From assembly GCA_035508435.1 (NCBI GenBank), contig DATJNA010000128.1, positions 5,332-69,331 on the forward strand: a stretch of DNA of 64,000 nt, in the 5' to 3' direction. Under the pieces are notes generated by a model. That model saw only the letters and a list, made by a program, of their open reading frames with translations, was not told the DNA's origin and made no database searches. This document shows, one piece after another, positions 60,782 to 64,000 of the stretch; the stretch's first letter is position 1, and every line of letters begins with the position of its first letter. The stretch comes from JASHVB01 sp035508435. GTDB lineage: Bacteria > Pseudomonadota > Alphaproteobacteria > Acetobacterales > Acetobacteraceae. A program made the position numbers and the translations under genes.

Positions 60782-62176
60782 CTATACCTCCAGCCGCCGC
60801 ACATATTCCGCAGTTGCATCCAAAGCGTGCCCCAGCCGGGTGAACAAATCGTCCACTTCGGCTTCGCTGATGATCAGCGGTGGGCTCAGCACCAATTGCT
60901 CGCCTCGTCCACGCATCAGCAGCCCTTGCTCATGCGCGCACTGCTCGAAGAACGCGCCGACACCCGCCTTTGCGTCGAATGGCTGCTTGCTCGCCTTGTC
61001 GCGCACCAACTCCAGTCCGCCCATCAGCCCGACACCGCGGACATCGCCCACCAGCGGATGCTGCCCGAACTGCCGCAGCCCCGCCTGAAAGCGCGGGGCG
61101 ACACGGCGCACCTGGCCGATCAGGTCGCGCTCTTCATAGATGTTCAGCGTCTCCAGTGCCACGGCGCAGCACACCGGATGGCCGGAATAGGTGAAGCCAT
61201 GCGTGAAACTGGCCAGCTTCTCGCTGTTGGACGCCAGCCCCTGATACAGCTTCTCATTGATGATGGTGGCTGAGATTGGCAGATAGGCCGAGGACAGCGA
61301 CTTCGCCACCGTCATGATGTCAGGCGCGATGCCAAATGTCTCGCAGCCGAACAGGTTGCCGGTACGGCCGAAGCCGCAGATCACCTCGTCGGCGATCATC
61401 AGCACGTCGTGCTTGCGCAGCACATCCTGCACCTTGGCGAAATAGGTGCGCGGCGGCACCACCACTCCGCCGGAGCCCTGCACCGGCTCGGCGATGAATG
61501 CCGCGACAGTGTCGGGACCTTCGCGTTCGATCAGTGCATCGAGGTTCTCGGCCATGCGGGAGGCGAAGTCCTCCTCGGTCTCGCCGGGCCTGGCGCCGCG
61601 ATAGAAGGCGGGGCAGTCGGTGTGGCGGATGCCGGCAATCGGCAGGTCGAAGTCGAGGTGCATGAACGGCAGCCCCGCCAGGCTGGCGGAAGCGATGGTG
61701 GAGCCGTGATAGCCCTTCATGCGCGCGATAATCTTCTTCTTGCGTGGCCGGCCGAGGGCATTGTTGTAGTACCACACGAGCTTCACTGCCGTGTCGTTGG
61801 CTTCCGAGCCGGAGTTGTTGAAGAACACCTTCGACATCGGCACCGGCATCAGGGCGATCAGTTTCTCGGCGAGCGCAATCGCCGCGGGATGCGAACGTTG
61901 GCCGAAAGTGGATGCGTAGGGTAGTTGCAGCATCTGGCGATAGGCAGCATCGGCCAGGCGCTTTTCGCTGAAGCCGAGGCTGACGCACCACAGCGCCGCC
62001 ATCGCGTCGATGTAGTCGCGGCCGGATTCGTCGGTCACATGAATGCCATGGCCGCCTGTGATGACCAATGGACCTTCGCTCTCCAGCCGCCGCATGTTGG
62101 TAAACGGATGCAGGTGCCAGGCGATGTCACGCGCCGCGTTGGTTGCGTTGGCGCCGTGCGAGGGCAGGTCGTTCAT
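60782..62176 (-). CDS. class III (omega-)aminotransferase
   Basis: 464 residues. PLP enzyme of fold type I: NNSGSEANDTAVKLVWYY, MIADEVICGFGRTGNLFG with the PLP-ring Asp and the Lys Schiff base in IMTVAKSLSSAYLP (about residue 290), and SFTHGFTYSGHPVCCAVA. The group includes beta-alanine-, taurine- and putrescine-pyruvate transaminases. It is not assignable to one amine. No amine catabolism neighbours are seen. The downstream ABC importer faces away from it, separated by about 760 bp. Confidence 0.93.
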   Translation of the reverse strand: MNDLPSHGANATNAARDIAWHLHPFTNMRRLESEGPLVITGGHGIHVTDESGRDYIDAMAALWCVSLGFSEKRLADAAYRQMLQLPYASTFGQRSHPAAIALAEKLIALMPVPMSKVFFNNSGSEANDTAVKLVWYYNNALGRPRKKKIIARMKGYHGSTIASASLAGLPFMHLDFDLPIAGIRHTDCPAFYRGARPGETEEDFASRMAENLDALIEREGPDTVAAFIAEPVQGSGGVVVPPRTYFAKVQDVLRKHDVLMIADEVICGFGRTGNLFGCETFGIAPDIMTVAKSLSSAYLPISATIINEKLYQGLASNSEKLASFTHGFTYSGHPVCCAVALETLNIYEERDLIGQVRRVAPRFQAGLRQFGQHPLVGDVRGVGLMGGLELVRDKASKQPFDAKAGVGAFFEQCAHEQGLLMRGRGEQLVLSPPLIISEAEVDDLFTRLGHALDATAEYVRRLEV

Positions 62177-62265
62177 GGGTGTGGCTTCCGGCTGATTCGG
62201 CTGGAGTGAAGCAGGATTTCCCTACGGCCGCCACCGCACGGCGGTCCGCATTACGCTGCTACCCG

Positions 62266-62484
62266 TCAGTGCGATCGCGCGCGTTCCGCCAGTTCGCCCC
62301 GCACGGCCCTGGCGAGCTCCGGGTTGGCGCGTCGGATTTGTGCGATGCGAAGTACTGCGCCGACCTCGGGGGTGGGAGATGCCTCCCAGGCCTCGAGGAA
62401 CAGGAGATCGGCGATGGTGGCGTCGCAGTGCGCGCTTTGCAGCGCGCGCCGTACCGCCGCGGTACGCGGTTCCATGTTTCGCAT
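62266..62484 (-). CDS. possible small protein
   Basis: 72 codons. A hydrophilic, Ala/Arg-rich helical sequence (ATIADLLFLEAWEASPTPEVGAVLRIAQIRR) with no recognisable family and no clear ribosome site upstream of the ATG at 62484. It lies 90 bp beyond the aminotransferase start. Coding is uncertain; it may be a real short gene or a GC-driven open frame. Confidence 0.35.
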   Translation of the reverse strand: MRNMEPRTAAVRRALQSAHCDATIADLLFLEAWEASPTPEVGAVLRIAQIRRANPELARAVRGELAERARSH

Positions 62485-62940
62485 TTTGATGGGCCGCTAC
62501 TGTGTCAGACAGTGTGCCTGGGACTGACAGGCCGGCGTGCCGCCAGCGACGGATGCGGGCGGCTCGCCCGGTGCGCTTGCTCTGGCATTGGCATGTCTCC
62601 GGTAGTTGGTACGGACGGGTGGCACGAACGGATGTCACAGGCCGGCCCGTCTCGCAATTCGGGCCGGGAACTTTGCCTCAGCGGCGAATTGCTTTGGCTC
62701 CTATAATATTTAGCAGGGAGTCGGGCAAACTCAAGAGGGCGTGTTCTCCGCTGCGGTTTTGCGAAGATTGTGGGGCGGAACAGAGGTCGCGGAGGTGAGT
62801 CTATGACAAGAGTGAGACGGTGCGGGCGCAGATCATCGGGGGCTTTTCCGTAGAGAGGGGGAGAGGATCGTGCCGGCCGGATCACTCTCACCCCTCGACG
62901 CTTCGCGTCTCGATCTCTCCCGCATAGCGGGAGAGGTTTT
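62485..62940. other. intergenic region, 456 bp
   Basis: No convincing gene is seen between the small ORF and the ABC ATPase stop. AT-richer sequence near 62700-62720 (CCTATAATATTTAGC) is the only clear break in GC and could be a promoter -10 region. It ends with an intrinsic-terminator-like hairpin at 62915-62942. Confidence 0.5.
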
Positions 62941-62942
62941 TT
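62915..62942 (+). terminator. intrinsic terminator-like hairpin
   Basis: CTCTCCCGC (62915-62923), loop ATA, GCGGGAGAG (62927-62935), then GTTTTTT: a perfect 9-bp stem with a T-run on the plus strand. On the minus strand it begins right after the ABC ATPase stop codon, where it can serve as 3' hairpin. A second small stem (GACGC/GCGTC) precedes it at about 62897. Confidence 0.65.
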
Positions 62943-64000
62943 AGACGACGCGGCCGGTGTCGGGCTCCATCAGGTGCATCTGGTTCATGTCAGCGGTCAG
63001 CGGCAGTGTTTCGCCGGGCTCGGCGTGCGTGGCGGGGTCGACGCGGGCGCAGACCGGCTCGTGGCCGACGAAGAAATGGACCATCGTCTCCATGCCCATC
63101 GGTTCGACCACGTCGACCGGGAGCTCAACGCGTTCCCAGCCGGGGCGGCCGTTCTCGTGGTATTCGAACAAGTGTTCTGGCCGCAGGCCGAGGACCATCG
63201 ATTGGCCCTTGTGCTTCCCATAACGATCCGTGCGCGACGGCGGGACCGGTAGCACAATCTGATCTGTCACCTGGACCGCCAGCCCGCCATTTGTGCCGTC
63301 CACCACGCGCGCCGGCAGGAAGTTCATCGCCGGGGAGCCGATGAAGCCGGCCACGAATCGGGTGGCGGGGCTGTGATACAATTCCTGCGGCGAACCAACT
63401 TGCTCGATGATGCCGCCATTCATCACCACGACGCGATCGGCCAGGGTCATCGCCTCCACCTGATCGTGTGTCACGTAGACCGTGGTGGTGCGCACTGTCT
63501 GGTGCACCTTCTTGATCTCGGTGCGCATCTGCACGCGCAGCTTGGCGTCCAGGTTGGACAGCGGTTCATCGAACAGGAAGACTTTCGGGTTGCGGACGAT
63601 GGCGCGGCCCATGGCGACGCGCTGGCGCTGGCCGCCCGACAAGGCGCGAGGCTTGCGGTCCAGCAGCGGCGCGATGTCCAGGATGCGGGCTGCCTCATCG
63701 ACGCGGCGCTTGATCTCGTCCCTGGGAAATTTGCGCAGCTTCAGCCCGAACGCCATGTTGTCGAACACGCTCATATGCGGGTAGAGGGCGTAGTTCTGGA
63801 ACACCATGGCGATGTCGCGGTCCCGCGGCGGCACGTCGTTCACGATGTCGCCGCCGATCCAGATCTCGCCGGCGGAAATTTCTTCCAGGCCCGCGATCAT
63901 GCGCAGCGTGGTGGACTTGCCGCAGCCGGACGGGCCGACAAGGGCCACGAACTCCTTGTCGGCGATTTCGAGATCGACGTCCTTCACCGCGTGAAACAGC
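62941..64000 (-). CDS. UgpC/MalK-type sugar ABC importer ATPase (N-terminus beyond the window)
   Basis: At least 352 residues; the frame is open through the window end, so about 20 N-terminal residues are missing (the visible start is LFHAVKDVDLEIADKEFV). Walker A VGPSGCGKSTTLRMIAGLEE, signature LSGGQRQRVAMGRAI and Walker B VFLFDEPLSNLD are intact; the H-loop is in VYVTHDQVEAMTLADR. The C-terminal TOBE/OB domain (VLGLRPEHLFEY, then the tail) marks the MalK/UgpC class that serves carbohydrate or glycerol-3-phosphate importers. Its permeases should lie to the right. It ends with a hairpin. Confidence 0.93.
   Translation of the reverse strand, partial: LFHAVKDVDLEIADKEFVALVGPSGCGKSTTLRMIAGLEEISAGEIWIGGDIVNDVPPRDRDIAMVFQNYALYPHMSVFDNMAFGLKLRKFPRDEIKRRVDEAARILDIAPLLDRKPRALSGGQRQRVAMGRAIVRNPKVFLFDEPLSNLDAKLRVQMRTEIKKVHQTVRTTTVYVTHDQVEAMTLADRVVVMNGGIIEQVGSPQELYHSPATRFVAGFIGSPAMNFLPARVVDGTNGGLAVQVTDQIVLPVPPSRTDRYGKHKGQSMVLGLRPEHLFEYHENGRPGWERVELPVDVVEPMGMETMVHFFVGHEPVCARVDPATHAEPGETLPLTADMNQMHLMEPDTGRVV

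Noticed and set aside
1..64000. tRNA, rRNA, transposase or integrase genes and prophage structural genes
   Set aside because: None was recognised on either strand. The Ner/S24 pair is the only phage-like trace, so no prophage or genomic island is called.

Overview
The window is a GC-rich stretch of bacterial chromosome, densely packed with genes. Gene families and order (rodZ-ispG, ptsP next to lysC, MHS transporters with CaiB-type CoA-transferases, a phnG-to-phnN C-P lyase cluster) fit an alphaproteobacterium, most likely of the Rhodospirillales/Acetobacteraceae kind. That placement is inference from gene content, not from a marker gene. I see no rRNA, tRNA, CRISPR array, transposase or integrase.

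Layout. 1-5.2 kb: a partial alpha/beta hydrolase, a nitroreductase-Nudix pair and a lipid-type module (GT4 glycosyltransferase, LpxH-like phosphoesterase, diacylglycerol-kinase-like lipid kinase). 5.2-6.1 kb: an HI0073/HI0074-type nucleotidyltransferase pair whose HEPN-like partner is broken by an in-frame TAG. 6.1-13.6 kb: housekeeping genes ispG, rodZ, ptsP, a nitronate monooxygenase-like gene and lysC. 14-20.5 kb: a CaiB/BaiF CoA-transferase diverging from an MHS transporter, two Gfo/Idh/MocA oxidoreductases (the first frameshifted) and alanine dehydrogenase. 20.5-27.1 kb: a six-unit 16-bp tandem repeat, a small operon with an unknown lipoprotein, a VOC protein, a TonB-dependent receptor, an SRPBCC-ArsR pair and a beta-hydroxyacid dehydrogenase. 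27.2-31 kb: a lone receiver domain, then a phage-derived Ner/CI-type divergent pair followed by a secreted caspase-Sel1 protein. 31-44 kb: assorted metabolism (GST, YjbQ, PaaE-like reductase, 3-hydroxyacyl-CoA dehydrogenase-like, an orphan molybdenum hydroxylase large subunit, a ThDP enzyme, a TPR-glycosyltransferase, gamma-glutamyltransferase).

44-53.2 kb is a phosphonate C-P lyase locus. phnG-H-I-J-K-(gap)-L-M-DUF1045 run leftward with mostly 4-bp overlaps; phnN converges on them; phnF and a second phnM diverge on the right. The PhnJ radical-SAM cysteines are all present. No phnCDE transporter is visible. The 376-bp gap between phnK and phnL is the odd point: it holds two strong hairpins and, on the opposite strand, a 24-codon ORF with a Shine-Dalgarno sequence that would encode a cationic beta-hairpin-like peptide.

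53.3-57.6 kb holds a small lipoprotein and a ThDP enzyme / FadR-type GntR / formyl-CoA transferase cluster. 57.8-60.6 kb is a partner-switching signalling operon (FHA-PP2C phosphatase, a fused STAS-HATPase protein, then separate STAS and HATPase proteins). The window ends with a class III aminotransferase and the 5'-truncated ATPase of a UgpC/MalK-type sugar ABC importer. A family of dispersed inverted repeats (13.8, 31.8, 42.0 and 57.6 kb) sits between genes.
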